The translations under genes and the position numbers were made by a program. From the NCBI GenBank assembly GCA_963972525.1, contig CAXAUZ010000019.1, forward strand, positions 1-64,000: a stretch of DNA of 64,000 nucleotides, in the 5' to 3' direction. Positions 39,516-48,756 of the stretch are shown piece after piece. The notes beneath the pieces were generated by a model. The model saw only the letters and a list, made by a program, of their open reading frames with translations. It made no database searches and had not been told where the DNA came from. This DNA is from Salinilacustrithrix sp003476595. Its GTDB lineage: Bacteria > Actinomycetota > Acidimicrobiia > Acidimicrobiales > Salinilacustritrichaceae. How positions within the stretch are numbered: the stretch's first letter is position 1; the number at the start of each line of letters is the position of its first letter.

Positions 39516-39854
39516 ATGACCCCCGAGATCACCCTCGACGACATCCAGAAGACCGTCCGGGACAGCTTCTACGTGACCGTCGGCCTTGGCGTGATCGCCT
39601 TCCAGAAGGCCCAGGTCCAGCGCAACGAGCTGCGCAAGCAGCTCGAGGAGGGCGTCGGCGGCGCCCACCAGACCGTGGCCGACAGCGTCAAGACCGTCGA
39701 GGAGCGCCTCGAAGCGGTCGAGCACCGCATCGACGCCGTCCTCGACGACGTCGAGGAGAAGCTCCCCGCCCAGGCCCGTCTCGTCATGTCCCAGGCCCGC
39801 AGCGCCGCCAAGGACGCCCGCCAGCAGCTCCGGCTCCTCGTCGACCGCGCCTGA
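39516..39854 (+). CDS. Small coiled-coil protein
   Basis: A 112-residue protein. A short hydrophobic stretch (SFYVTVGLGVIAFQ, about residues 17-30) is followed by a long charged helix with heptad-like repeats (VEERLEAVEHRIDAVLDDVEEKL), so a membrane-associated or self-associating coiled coil is likely. I do not recognise a named family; similar phasin-like small proteins occur in actinobacteria. It has the strongest promoter of the window and three strong hairpins after it, so it is probably well expressed as a single gene. An upstream in-frame GTG at 39480 lies inside the promoter and is rejected. Confidence 0.85.
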   Translation: MTPEITLDDIQKTVRDSFYVTVGLGVIAFQKAQVQRNELRKQLEEGVGGAHQTVADSVKTVEERLEAVEHRIDAVLDDVEEKLPAQARLVMSQARSAAKDARQQLRLLVDRA

Positions 39855-39862
39855 CCCCTCCT

Positions 39863-39896
39863 CCGCTCGACCCGCTTCCCCCGGCAGGTCGAGCGG
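39863..39896. terminator. Hairpin 1 of three in the 39.9-40.0 kb gap
   Basis: Perfect 10-bp arms (39863-39872 and 39887-39896) with a 14-nt loop, 9 bp after the coiled-coil gene stop. A likely terminator. Confidence 0.75.
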
Positions 39897-39898
39897 CT

Positions 39899-39951
39899 GC
39901 GACGACCGGCCCCTGGCGGCAGCTCCGCTGCCCGATGGCCCCGGTCGTCGC
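39899..39951. repeat. Hairpin 2 of three (inverted repeat)
   Basis: Perfect 11-bp arms (39899-39909 and 39941-39951) enclose an inner GGCAG-CTCCG-CTGCC stem (39918-39932). Confidence 0.7.
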
Positions 39952-39953
39952 CC

Positions 39954-40018
39954 CACCTCCGACGCCGGGCACCGGCGCATCCGTCCCCCCTTGGGTGCGC
40001 ACGCCCGGCGCGGAGGTG
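39954..40018. repeat. Hairpin 3 of three (long inverted repeat)
   Basis: The outer stem pairs 39954-39970 with 40003-40018, 16 bp with one bulged A. An inner stem pairs 39975-39982 with 39993-40000 at 7 of 8 positions. It lies upstream of the convergent GT4 stop and could terminate the minus strand. Confidence 0.7.
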
Positions 40019-40043
40019 CTGATCTCCTCGCCGTGCTCGCTGA

Positions 40044-41282
40044 TCAGCGGCCGGCGAGCTCGGCCAGGTGGCCCGCGATCGTGCGGGCCGCCCCCGCCCA
40101 GGTGGCGGTGACCGCCGGTGGCAGCTCGTCCTCGCTGACCACCGCTCGATCGCCGCGGAGGTGCGATCCCAGCGCGACGGCCCAGGCGTCGACGTCGTCG
40201 GGATCGGCGTAGGTCACGGCATCGCCGCCCACCTCGGGCAGGGAACCGCCCGTGGAGCTCACGACCGGTGCGCCGCGGCGCAACCCCTCGACCACGGGCA
40301 GGCCGTAGCCCTCGCAGCGCGACGGGACGGCCACGGCGTGGGCGTGGCGGTAGAGCCAGTCGACCTCGGCGTCGGGCATCCACCCGACCCAGATCAGCCG
40401 GCGGCCGAGCTCGGGATGGCGCCGCAGGCGCTCGACCAGCTCCTCCACGTGCCAGCCCTCCCGGCCCACCACGACGAGGCGCGCAGCACGACCCTCGGCC
40501 CACAGCCGCTCGAACGCGTCCAGCAGCAGCCCCACGTTCTTGCGGGGCTCCACGGTGCCGACGGTGAGCACGAACGGGAGGTCGTCGTCGGGGAGGGCTC
40601 CCGGCCGAGATGCCACCACGTCGGTGGGGTCGGCGCCGGGGACGAACAGCGCGGTGGGCGGGCCGCCGTGGTCGGCGACCTCGTCGGCGCAGAACCGGCT
40701 GAAGCAGATGGCCAGGTCGGCGTGGGCGAGCTGCGCCCGAGCCCAGGGCACGAAGACCGCCCGGTTCTCCGGGTCGAACCACTCCGGGTTGCGCAGCGGC
40801 ATCAGGTCGTAGACCAGCGTCGCCACCCGCACCCCCTGCGCCTTCAGCCCGGGCAGCAGCTCCGTCCGGGTCGCCGGCGACCACCAGGTGGCCTCGAGGT
40901 CGAACAGCATCGTGCCCGCCTCGAAGTCCACGAAGAGCTCGGACCAGCGCCGGTGGGCGAGCGCGTGCCGGGCCTTGGTGGCCAGGGCGTGGGCCCGCAC
41001 GGCACCGGGCACCCGGCGGGCGACGTCGCGCCAGCCACCCCGGGGTGCCACGGAGTCCGGCCCGCCCGGTTCGGCGGCGAGGGCGGCCTGCTCCTCCGGC
41101 GTGAGCGTGCGGAACCGGCGGCCGGTGTGGACCACGGGCACGAGCCGCACGGCGGCGTCCTCGGGCCAGTGGCGCAGGACCTCGCGGACCGTCCGCTGGA
41201 TGCCCGTGACGTAGGGCACGCGCAGGGTGTCCCCGACCTCGACGAGGGCGACGACCGGTGCGGGGGTGGCGTCCTCGGGCAC
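40044..41282 (-). CDS. GT4-family glycosyltransferase (group 1)
   Basis: A 412-residue retaining glycosyltransferase of the GT-B fold. The donor-side signatures are TVGTVEPRKNVGLLLDAF, LIWVGWMPDAEV and SRCEGYGLPVVEGLRRGAPVV, with the conserved Glu of the EX7E motif. The N-terminus has an insertion of about 60 residues (RRFRTLTPEEQAAL region) relative to the other GT4 proteins nearby. It probably adds mannose, rhamnose or a similar sugar to a lipid-linked glycan. The GTG start has no clear Shine-Dalgarno. It is divergent from the GT4 at 41365 (82 bp). Confidence 0.9.
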   Translation of the reverse strand: MPEDATPAPVVALVEVGDTLRVPYVTGIQRTVREVLRHWPEDAAVRLVPVVHTGRRFRTLTPEEQAALAAEPGGPDSVAPRGGWRDVARRVPGAVRAHALATKARHALAHRRWSELFVDFEAGTMLFDLEATWWSPATRTELLPGLKAQGVRVATLVYDLMPLRNPEWFDPENRAVFVPWARAQLAHADLAICFSRFCADEVADHGGPPTALFVPGADPTDVVASRPGALPDDDLPFVLTVGTVEPRKNVGLLLDAFERLWAEGRAARLVVVGREGWHVEELVERLRRHPELGRRLIWVGWMPDAEVDWLYRHAHAVAVPSRCEGYGLPVVEGLRRGAPVVSSTGGSLPEVGGDAVTYADPDDVDAWAVALGSHLRGDRAVVSEDELPPAVTATWAGAARTIAGHLAELAGR

Positions 41283-41350
41283 CTGGCCATCTTGCCCGCC
41301 GGGGGCGGACCGGCCGCACCCCGGTCGCATCGCCCGATCGCTCGCCTTCG

Positions 41351-41356
41351 TAGGCT
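41351..41356 (+). promoter_or_regulatory. -10 box (TAGGCT) for the 41365 GT4 gene
   Basis: TAGGCT ends 8 nt before GTG 41365. Confidence 0.5.
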
Positions 41357-41364
41357 CGACCGCC

Positions 41365-42495
41365 GTGCCCCTCCGTGTCGCTGTCGACGCCACGCCGCTG
41401 CTCGACGTGCGCACCGGCGTCGGGGTCTTCACCGACGCCCTGCTGCGCGGGCTCGGGGCCCGCGACGACGTCGAGGTCACCGCCTTCCCGGTGAGCCTCT
41501 CCGGGCGCAGCCGTCTGCATGACGTCGCGCCGCCCGGCGTGCGCGTGCGGACCCCGCCGCTGCCGGCCCGGGCGCTGCACGCCCGCTGGCGCCGGCGCTC
41601 CACCCCGCGCATCGACCTGCTGGTGGGACGTCCCGACGTGGTCCACGGCCCCAACTTCGTGGTCCCCCCGGCGCGGGTGGCGCGGGTGGCCACCGTGCAC
41701 GACCTCACCACCCTCCGCTACCCCGAGCTGTGCCACGCCGACACGCTGCGCTTCCCCGACATCGTCCGTCGGGCCGCGGCGGAGGGGGCCTGGATCCACA
41801 CGGTGTCCGAGGCCGTCCGGGACGAGGTCGTGGCCGAGCTCGGCATCGACGCCGAGCGCGTCGTGGCCGTCCCCAACGGCTTCGACCCGCCGGTGGGGGA
41901 CGCGGCCACCGGCCGGCGCCTGGCCGGCGTCGAGCGCTACGTGCTGGCGGTCGGCACGGTGGAACCCCGCAAGGACCTCCCGTCGCTGGTCGCCGCGGTC
42001 GACCGGCTCGCCGTCGAGCACCCGGATCTGGTCCTCGTCCACGCCGGCGGCGACGGCTGGCAGGTGGAGCGCCTCGACGAGGCGCTGGCCGCGATGGGCC
42101 ACCCCGACCGCGTCCGCCGGCTGGGCCACGTGCCCCACGACCAGCTCGGCCACCTCTACGCCGGCGCCCGGGTCTTCGCCTACCCGTCGGTCTACGAGGG
42201 CTTCGGCATCCCCGTGCTCGAGGCCATGGCCTGCGACGTGCCGGTGGTGACCACCGCCGTGCCCGCCCTGCGGGAGGTGGCCGGCGACGCGGCCGCGGTC
42301 GTCCCGGTGGGCGACATCGACGCCCTGGCCGGCGCCATCGCCACCGCCTGGACGGACGAGGCCTGGCGGGCGCAGGCCGTCGAGCGGGGCCGGCTTCGGT
42401 GCGAGCGGTACTCCTGGGAGGCGTGCGTGGACGGCATCGTCGGCATCTACCGGGCGGCAGCCGCAGGTTCCGGCCCGGCCCCAGCCCACACGTAG
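41365..42495 (+). CDS. GT4-family glycosyltransferase (group 1)
   Basis: A 376-residue GT-B transferase. Landmarks are the N-terminal acceptor loop DATPLLDVRTGVGVF, the middle TVHDLTTLRYPEL, and the donor-side VGTVEPRKDLPSLV and SVYEGFGIPVLEAMAC with the EX7E glutamates. It is similar to mannosyl- and rhamnosyl-transferases of O-antigen clusters. A leaderless-type promoter precedes it. It lies 10 bp ahead of the GDP-rhamnose genes, with their own -10 box, so it may use GDP-D-rhamnose or GDP-mannose (inference). Confidence 0.9.
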   Translation: MPLRVAVDATPLLDVRTGVGVFTDALLRGLGARDDVEVTAFPVSLSGRSRLHDVAPPGVRVRTPPLPARALHARWRRRSTPRIDLLVGRPDVVHGPNFVVPPARVARVATVHDLTTLRYPELCHADTLRFPDIVRRAAAEGAWIHTVSEAVRDEVVAELGIDAERVVAVPNGFDPPVGDAATGRRLAGVERYVLAVGTVEPRKDLPSLVAAVDRLAVEHPDLVLVHAGGDGWQVERLDEALAAMGHPDRVRRLGHVPHDQLGHLYAGARVFAYPSVYEGFGIPVLEAMACDVPVVTTAVPALREVAGDAAAVVPVGDIDALAGAIATAWTDEAWRAQAVERGRLRCERYSWEACVDGIVGIYRAAAAGSGPAPAHT

Positions 42496-42498
42496 ACT
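42493..42498 (+). promoter_or_regulatory. -10 box (TAGACT) for rmd and the downstream operon
   Basis: TAGACT overlaps the 3' end of the preceding gene and ends 7 nt before ATG 42506. It would drive the rmd-gmd-cofD-cofE-GT2 chain. Confidence 0.5.
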
Positions 42499-42505
42499 CG
42501 CCCGG

Positions 42506-43449
42506 ATGCGTGCGCTGGTCACCGGATCGCTCGGCTTCGCCGGCACCCACCTGTGCGCGCACCTGCGCGAGTCCGGCGACGACGTCATCGGCATCGACCG
42601 CGACGACGGCGACCTGACCCACCCCGACACGGCCGCCCGGCTGATCGGCGCCCACCGGCCCGAGGTCGTCTACCACCTCGCTGGTGCCGCCAACGTCGGC
42701 GAGTCCTGGCGCGACCCGGTCGGCACGTGGAACGCCAACGCCACCGCCACCCTCTACCTGCTCGAAGCGGCCCGGACCCACGACGTGCGGCGCGTGCTGC
42801 TCGTGTCCAGCGCCGACGTCTACGGCACGGTCACCGAGGACGAGCTCCCCCTCGACGAGGGCTCCCCCGTCCGCCCCACCAGCCCCTACGCCGCCTCGAA
42901 GCTCGCCGCCGAGCAGGTCGCCCGCCAGGCGTGGCTCGGCCACGGCCTCGAGACGGTCCAGGTGCGGGCGTTCAACCACGTCGGTCCGGGCCAGTCCCCC
43001 GGCTTCGTCGCCCCCGCCCTGGCCACGGCCATCGCCCGCAACGAGCTCACCGGCGACACCGAGATCCCGATCGGCAACCTCAGCCCCCGGCGCGACTTCA
43101 CCGACGTCCGCGACGTGGCCCGCGCCTACCGGCTCCTGATGGACCAGGCCGAGGCCGGCGAGCTGTACTGCGTGTGCTCCGGCCGGGACATCGCCATCCA
43201 GGAGCTGGCCGACACCCTCGTCGGCATGGCCACCAGCCCGATGGAGCTGGTCACCGATCCCGACCGGTACCGCCCGGTCGACATCCCCGTGCTGCGGGGA
43301 TCCAACGCCAAGATCCACGCCGCCACCGGCTGGTCCCCGTCGTTCTCGATCGCCGACACCCTCGGCGACCTGCTCGACGAGTGCCGGGCCCGGGCGCGGT
43401 CCGACGTCGCCACCCACGGCAACCCCAAGAGCACCCCACGGAGCAGCGC

Positions 43450-43453
<4 letters not shown>
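42506..43453 (+). CDS. rmd: GDP-6-deoxy-D-mannose (GDP-4-keto-rhamnose) reductase
   Basis: A 315-residue extended SDR. The NAD(P) loop is TGSLGFAGTHL, with Ser in LLVSSADVYG and the catalytic pair in YAASK. FNHVGPGQSPGFV, RRDFTDVRDVARAY and the tail PVLRGSNAKIHAATGW match GDP-6-deoxy-D-lyxo-4-hexulose reductases. It reduces the product of Gmd to GDP-D-rhamnose. Being head-to-tail with gmd (ATGA overlap) supports this over a fucose synthase, which would have extra epimerase features. The leaderless ATG at 42506 follows a TAGACT box. Confidence 0.87.
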
Positions 43454-44435
<982 letters not shown>

Positions 44436-44439
<4 letters not shown>

Positions 44440-45371
44440 GTGACACCGCGGTCCTCTGCGGCGGCGTGGGGGCGGCGCGGTTCCTGCGCGGCCTGCTCGC
44501 CGTCGTCCCCCCGTCGTCGGTGACGGCGATCGTCAACGTCGCCGACGACACCGAGCTGCACGGGCTCCACATCAGCCCGGACATCGACACGGTGACCTAC
44601 ACCCTCGCCGACGCCATCGACCCCGACCGGGGCTGGGGGCTGCGCGACGAGACCTGGCACGCCATGACGATGTTCGAGCGCTACGGCAACCCGTCGTGGT
44701 TCAACCTCGGCGACAAGGACCTGGCCACCCACATCGTGCGCACGGAGCGGCTGCGCGCCGGCCAACCGCTGTCGGAGGTCACCGCCCACCTCGCCCGGGC
44801 CTGGGACCTCGAGTGCACGCTGCTGCCCGTCACCGACGACCGGCTCCGCACCTTCGTCGCCACCGAGCACGGGGAGCTCAGCTTCCAGGAGTACTTCGTC
44901 GGCCGCCAGCACGCGGTGCCGATAACCGACGTGCGCTTCGAAGGGGCCGACGCCGCCCGCCCGGCACCCGGCGTGCTCGACGCCCTGGCCGACGCCGACC
45001 GCATCGTCATCGCCCCGTCGAACCCGATCGTGTCCATCGGCCCGCTGCTGGCCGTCGACGGCATCCGCGACGCCCTGGTGCGGCACCGGTCCCGCGTGGT
45101 CGCCGTGTCCCCCATCATCGCCGGGGCCGCGCTCAAGGGACCCGCCGATCGCATGCTCACCGAGCTCGGCCACGACCCGAGCGTCGTCGGCGTCGCCCGC
45201 CTCTACCGCGACCTCGCCGCCACGCTCGTGATCGACGAAGCCGACGCCGCCCGCGCCCCGGAGGTCGAGGCCGAGGGGATGGCCTGCGTCGTCACCGGCA
45301 CCGTCATGTCCGACGCCGTGCGCGCCGCGTCCCTGGCCCGAGCGACGCTCGACGCGGTGGCACCCCGATGA
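44436..45371 (+). CDS. cofD: 2-phospho-L-lactate / phosphoenolpyruvate transferase CofD (FbiA), probable CTG start
   Basis: A 311-residue CofD/FbiA enzyme, which transfers a phospholactyl or enolpyruvyl-phosphate group to Fo in coenzyme F420 synthesis. The start decides whether the P-loop-like VLCGGVGAARFL is intact: the first in-frame GTG (44466) cuts it, and no ATG or GTG lies upstream. CTG at 44436 gives LSDTAVLCGGVG, overlaps the gmd stop (CTGA), and has GAAGG 9 nt ahead, so I propose CTG. Other family marks are NVADDTELHGLHISPDIDTV, FNLGDKDLATH, IAPSNPIVSIGPLL and SPIIAGAALKGPADRML. The stop overlaps cofE (ATGA). Confidence 0.9.
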
Positions 45372-46117
45372 CCGACCCCACCACCCCCGAACCGCCGCCG
45401 GCACCGGGCGAGCTGCGCATCCTGCCGGTGCACGGCATCGGCGAGATCAGCCCACGCGACGACCTCGCCGGCATCATCGCCGACGCCTGCAACGCGCAGC
45501 CGGCCACCTCGCTGCTCGACGGCGACGTCCTGGTCGTCACGCAGAAGATCGTGTCCAAGGCCGAGGACCGCATCGAGGCCATCGACACCGACGACCCGCG
45601 CGGGCACAAGGCCATCGTCGAGCGCGAGTCGGTCCGCATCCTGCGCCGCCGCGGCGACCTGATCATCGCCGAGACCTCGCACGGGTTCGTGTGCGCCAAC
45701 GCCGGCGTGGACCTGTCCAACATCGAGGCCGGCTACGCCGCGCTGCTCCCCGTGGACTCCGACCGCTCGGCCCGGCGGATCCGCGACGCCATCCGCCACC
45801 GCCTCGGCGTCGAGGTCGCCGTCATCGTGTCCGACACCTTCGGACGCCCGTGGCGACGTGGCCTCACCGACGTCGCCATCGGCTGTGCCGGCATCCGACC
45901 CATCGCCGACCTGCGCGGCTCCACCGACTCGCTCGGGCGCGAGCTGCAGGTCACCGAGGTCTGCATCGTCGACGAGCTGGCCGGCGCCGCCGATCTCGTC
46001 TGCGGCAAGGCCTCGGGCGTGCCCGTGGCACTGTGCCGGGGCATCGACCCCGCCTGGCTCGGCGACGGCAGCGTCGCCGACCTCGTCCGACACCCAAGCG
46101 AGGACCTGTTCCGGTGA
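45368..46117 (+). CDS. cofE: Coenzyme F420-0:L-glutamate ligase CofE
   Basis: A 249-residue CofE that adds glutamates to F420-0 using GTP. Visible motifs are LPVHGIGEI, DVLVVTQKIVSKAEDR, the ANAGVDLSN loop, SDTFGRPWRRGLTDVAIG and ELAGAADLVCGKASG. It is the single-domain form; mycobacterial FbiB carries an additional C-terminal nitroreductase domain (about 200 residues), absent here. The dehydro-F420 reductase step must therefore be encoded elsewhere if the PEP route is used (inference). It is coupled on both sides by 4-bp overlaps. Confidence 0.95.
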   Translation: MTDPTTPEPPPAPGELRILPVHGIGEISPRDDLAGIIADACNAQPATSLLDGDVLVVTQKIVSKAEDRIEAIDTDDPRGHKAIVERESVRILRRRGDLIIAETSHGFVCANAGVDLSNIEAGYAALLPVDSDRSARRIRDAIRHRLGVEVAVIVSDTFGRPWRRGLTDVAIGCAGIRPIADLRGSTDSLGRELQVTEVCIVDELAGAADLVCGKASGVPVALCRGIDPAWLGDGSVADLVRHPSEDLFR

Positions 46118-46827
46118 TCCCCCTCCGCCACGACCCCCGCCCGTGCCTCTCCGTCGTCATGCCCGCCTACAACGAGCAGGCCACCGTGACGGCCGCCATC
46201 GAGGCGGTCCTGGCGTCGCCCTGGGTCGCCCAGCTCGTCGTCGTGGACGACTGCTCCACCGACGGCACCACCGCCATCCTCGACGCCATCACCGACGAGC
46301 GGGTCACCACCCTCCGCCACGGCGTGAACCAGGGCAAGGGCGCCGCACTGCGCACCGGCATCGCCCACGCCACGGCCGACTTCGTCGTCATCCAGGACGC
46401 CGACCTGGAGTACGACCCGGCCGAGTACGCCAAGCTCCTCCAACCGCTGCTCGACGGCAGCGCCGACGTCGTCTACGGCTCGCGCTTCGCGGGGGGCGAG
46501 TCGCACCGGGTGCTGTACTTCTGGCACTCGGTGGGCAACAAGATGCTCACGCTGGCCTCCAACATGGTGACCAACCTGAACCTCACCGACATGGAGACCT
46601 GCTACAAGACCTTCCGCCGCGACCTGATCCAGTCGGTGGTGATCGAGGAGGACCGCTTCGGGTTCGAGCCCGAGATCACGGCCAAGCTGGCCCGCAGCGG
46701 CGCCCGCTTCTACGAGGTCGGCATCTCCTACGACGGTCGCACCTACGAGGAGGGCAAGAAGATCGGCTGGCGCGACGGCGTCCAGGCCATCGTCTGCATC
46801 GCCAGGTACGGCCTCCTGCGCCGCTAG
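46114..46827 (+). CDS. GT2 glycosyltransferase, polyprenyl-phosphate-sugar synthase-like
   Basis: A 237-residue GT2 enzyme without membrane helices, similar to dolichyl-phosphate mannose synthase and UppS-type polyprenyl-phosphate glucosyltransferases. Motifs: SVVMPAYNEQATV, VVVDDCSTDGTT, GKGAALRTGIAHA, the metal-binding IQDADLEYDP and METCYKTFRRD. It probably makes a polyprenyl-phosphate sugar for the GT-C enzymes. It closes the operon after cofE (GTGA overlap). Its stop shares CTAG with the convergent gene's stop. Confidence 0.88.
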   Translation: MIPLRHDPRPCLSVVMPAYNEQATVTAAIEAVLASPWVAQLVVVDDCSTDGTTAILDAITDERVTTLRHGVNQGKGAALRTGIAHATADFVVIQDADLEYDPAEYAKLLQPLLDGSADVVYGSRFAGGESHRVLYFWHSVGNKMLTLASNMVTNLNLTDMETCYKTFRRDLIQSVVIEEDRFGFEPEITAKLARSGARFYEVGISYDGRTYEEGKKIGWRDGVQAIVCIARYGLLRR

Positions 46828-47741
46828 GCCCCCCGCTCCGAGGTCCCGGCTGCGCGGGCGGCCTCGATGGTCTGGGCCACCCCGTCGTCCAGGCCCGTCC
46901 AGGGCTCCCAGCCGAGCAGCGTGGCGGCGCGGCGGGGATCGGTGACGACCTCACCCGGCTCGTGGGCCCGGCGCTCGCCCGGCACCGCCGAGCACTCCAC
47001 GCCGGCGACCCGCGCGACCGTCGCGTGCAGGTCCGACACCGTGGTCGCGATGCCGGTGCCGACCTCCACCGTCGCCCCGTCGGCGTGCCCCATGGCCCGC
47101 ACCAGGGCATCGACCGCGTCGTCGACGTAGAGCAGGTCCCGGGTCTGGGTGCCGTCGCCGTGCACCACGCAGGTCTGGCCGGCCAACGCACGCTGCACGA
47201 ACACGGCGACGACGCTGGACTCGGTGGCCGGGGTCTGCCGTGGCCCGTAGATGGTGGGCAGCACGACGGTGGTGTGGGCCAGGCCGTGGCGATCCTGGTA
47301 CGCCGCCAGGTACTCGTGCACGGCGCGGGCCGGGATGCCGCGGACCACGTCGGCCTGGGCGCGGGCGCCGGCCACGCAGACGACCTTGCGAGCCCCGGCC
47401 GCCACCGCGGCGTCGAGCACGTGCACGGTGCCGGCGACCTCGTGCACCACCTGGGTCGCGGCCCGTCGGGCCGCCTTGGCCGTGGCGCCGGCGAGGTGGA
47501 TCACGACCTCGGGGTGGCGGCGCTCGACGAGGGCGGCGAGGCCGTCGTCGTGGATGTCGGCCTGGTGGATGCGCAGCGCCCCCGCCTCCTCGTGGCGGGC
47601 CTGCTCGCGGGCGGCCGACAGGTTGGCGAGCGAGCCGGTGCTGAGGTCGTCCACGACCTCGACGTGGTGGCCCTCGGCCAGGAGCCGCTCGACCAGCGCG
47701 GAGCCGATGAACCCGGCGCCGCCGGTCACGAGGACCTCCAC
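46824..47741 (-). CDS. NAD-dependent epimerase/dehydratase-like protein with altered active site
   Basis: A 305-residue extended SDR fold. The NAD loop TGGAGFIGSALVERLL, the HLAGATA segment, GPRQTPATESSVV and the YVDDAVDALV region are normal for UDP-sugar epimerases. The catalytic region is not: where SSxAVYG and YxxSK are expected the sequence reads VVCVAGARAQADVVRG then IPARAVHEYLAAY, so the Ser/Thr, Tyr and Lys are not apparent and the loop is shortened. It may be non-catalytic or have a different chemistry. It follows the manC-like gene by 22 bp and is probably co-transcribed with it. Confidence 0.8.
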   Translation of the reverse strand: MEVLVTGGAGFIGSALVERLLAEGHHVEVVDDLSTGSLANLSAAREQARHEEAGALRIHQADIHDDGLAALVERRHPEVVIHLAGATAKAARRAATQVVHEVAGTVHVLDAAVAAGARKVVCVAGARAQADVVRGIPARAVHEYLAAYQDRHGLAHTTVVLPTIYGPRQTPATESSVVAVFVQRALAGQTCVVHGDGTQTRDLLYVDDAVDALVRAMGHADGATVEVGTGIATTVSDLHATVARVAGVECSAVPGERRAHEPGEVVTDPRRAATLLGWEPWTGLDDGVAQTIEAARAAGTSERGA

Positions 47742-47763
47742 TGCCAGCCCCCCGGTCGCCCGG

Positions 47764-48756
47764 CTAGGAGTCCGCCGGGACCCGTTCGCCCGTGAGGCGC
47801 GCCGACGGCTCGATGTCGACATCGGCGCCGATCACCGTGAGGTCGAGCAGCTCGGCGCCGGCCCGGACCGTGGCGCCGGACCCGACGATGGAGCGGTGGA
47901 CGCGGGCGCCGGCCTCGACGGTGGCACCGTCGAGGACCACGGCCTCGGTGAGGGTGGCGTCCTCGCCGATGCTGGCGCGGGCTCCGACGACGGAGCGCTC
48001 CACGTGGGCCGAGTCGGCCACGAAGGCCTCCGGGTGCACGCTGGAGCCCTCGGCCGGGAGGAGGTCGAGGTTGGCCTGGAGGTAGGTCTCGGGGGTGCCG
48101 GCGTCCAGCCAGTAGGCGTTCCCGTCGAGCGCGTAGAGCGAGCCGTCCTCGACGAGGCCGGGGAAGGTCTCGCGCTCGACCGACACCTTGCGGCCGACGG
48201 GGATTCGCCCGAGGACGCTGGGCTCGAGCACGTAGGTGCCGGCGTTGATCGCCTTGCTCGGCGCCTCGTCGGCGGGGGGCTTCTCGATGAAGGCCTCCAC
48301 CTGGCCGGCGACGTCGGTGACGACCACCCCGTAGCGGGACGGGTCCTCGACCGTGTGCAGGGCGATGGTGGCCTCGGCGCCGGAGGCGTCGTGGAAGCGG
48401 ATCAGCCGGGTGACGTCGAGGTCGGTGAGGACGTCGCCGTTGACCACGACGAAGCGCTCGTCGATGCCGGCCTCACCCGCGGCGAAGCGGATGGCGCCGG
48501 CGGTGTCGAGGGGCTCGTCCTCGACGGCGTAGTGCAGCTCCACGCCGGCGCAGGTGCCGTCGGGGTAGGCGTCGAGGAAGGTGTCGGGCTTGTAGCCGAG
48601 CGACAGCACCGCCTCGGTCACGCCGTGCTGGGCCAGGTGCCCGACGACCCGCTCGACCATCGGCACGTGACCGACGGGCAGCAGGTTCTTGGGCGTGGTC
48701 AGGGTGAGGGGGCGGAGGCGGGTGCCGAAGCCACCGACCAGGATGACGGCCTTCAC
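47764..48756 (-). CDS. Sugar-1-phosphate nucleotidyltransferase (mannose-1-phosphate guanylyltransferase-like)
   Basis: A 330-residue protein with a nucleotidyltransferase domain (about 1-235: GGFGTRLRPLT, PKNLLPVGHVPM, VVNGDVLTDLD, EKPPADE and NAGTYVLEP) and a C-terminal left-handed beta-helix (about 240-330) made of hexapeptides (VERSVVGARASIGEDATL). This layout matches ManC-type enzymes such as Rv3264c, which make GDP-mannose, and glucose-1-phosphate thymidylyl/uridylyl relatives. The GDP-rhamnose genes nearby favour GDP-mannose. The GTG start overlaps the stop of the His-rich membrane protein (GTGA). Confidence 0.85.
   Translation of the reverse strand: MKAVILVGGFGTRLRPLTLTTPKNLLPVGHVPMVERVVGHLAQHGVTEAVLSLGYKPDTFLDAYPDGTCAGVELHYAVEDEPLDTAGAIRFAAGEAGIDERFVVVNGDVLTDLDVTRLIRFHDASGAEATIALHTVEDPSRYGVVVTDVAGQVEAFIEKPPADEAPSKAINAGTYVLEPSVLGRIPVGRKVSVERETFPGLVEDGSLYALDGNAYWLDAGTPETYLQANLDLLPAEGSSVHPEAFVADSAHVERSVVGARASIGEDATLTEAVVLDGATVEAGARVHRSIVGSGATVRAGAELLDLTVIGADVDIEPSARLTGERVPADS

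Noticed and set aside
44466..44468. GTG 44466 as the cofD start
   Set aside because: It truncates the conserved GGVG loop and leaves a gap instead of the overlap pattern seen in the operon.
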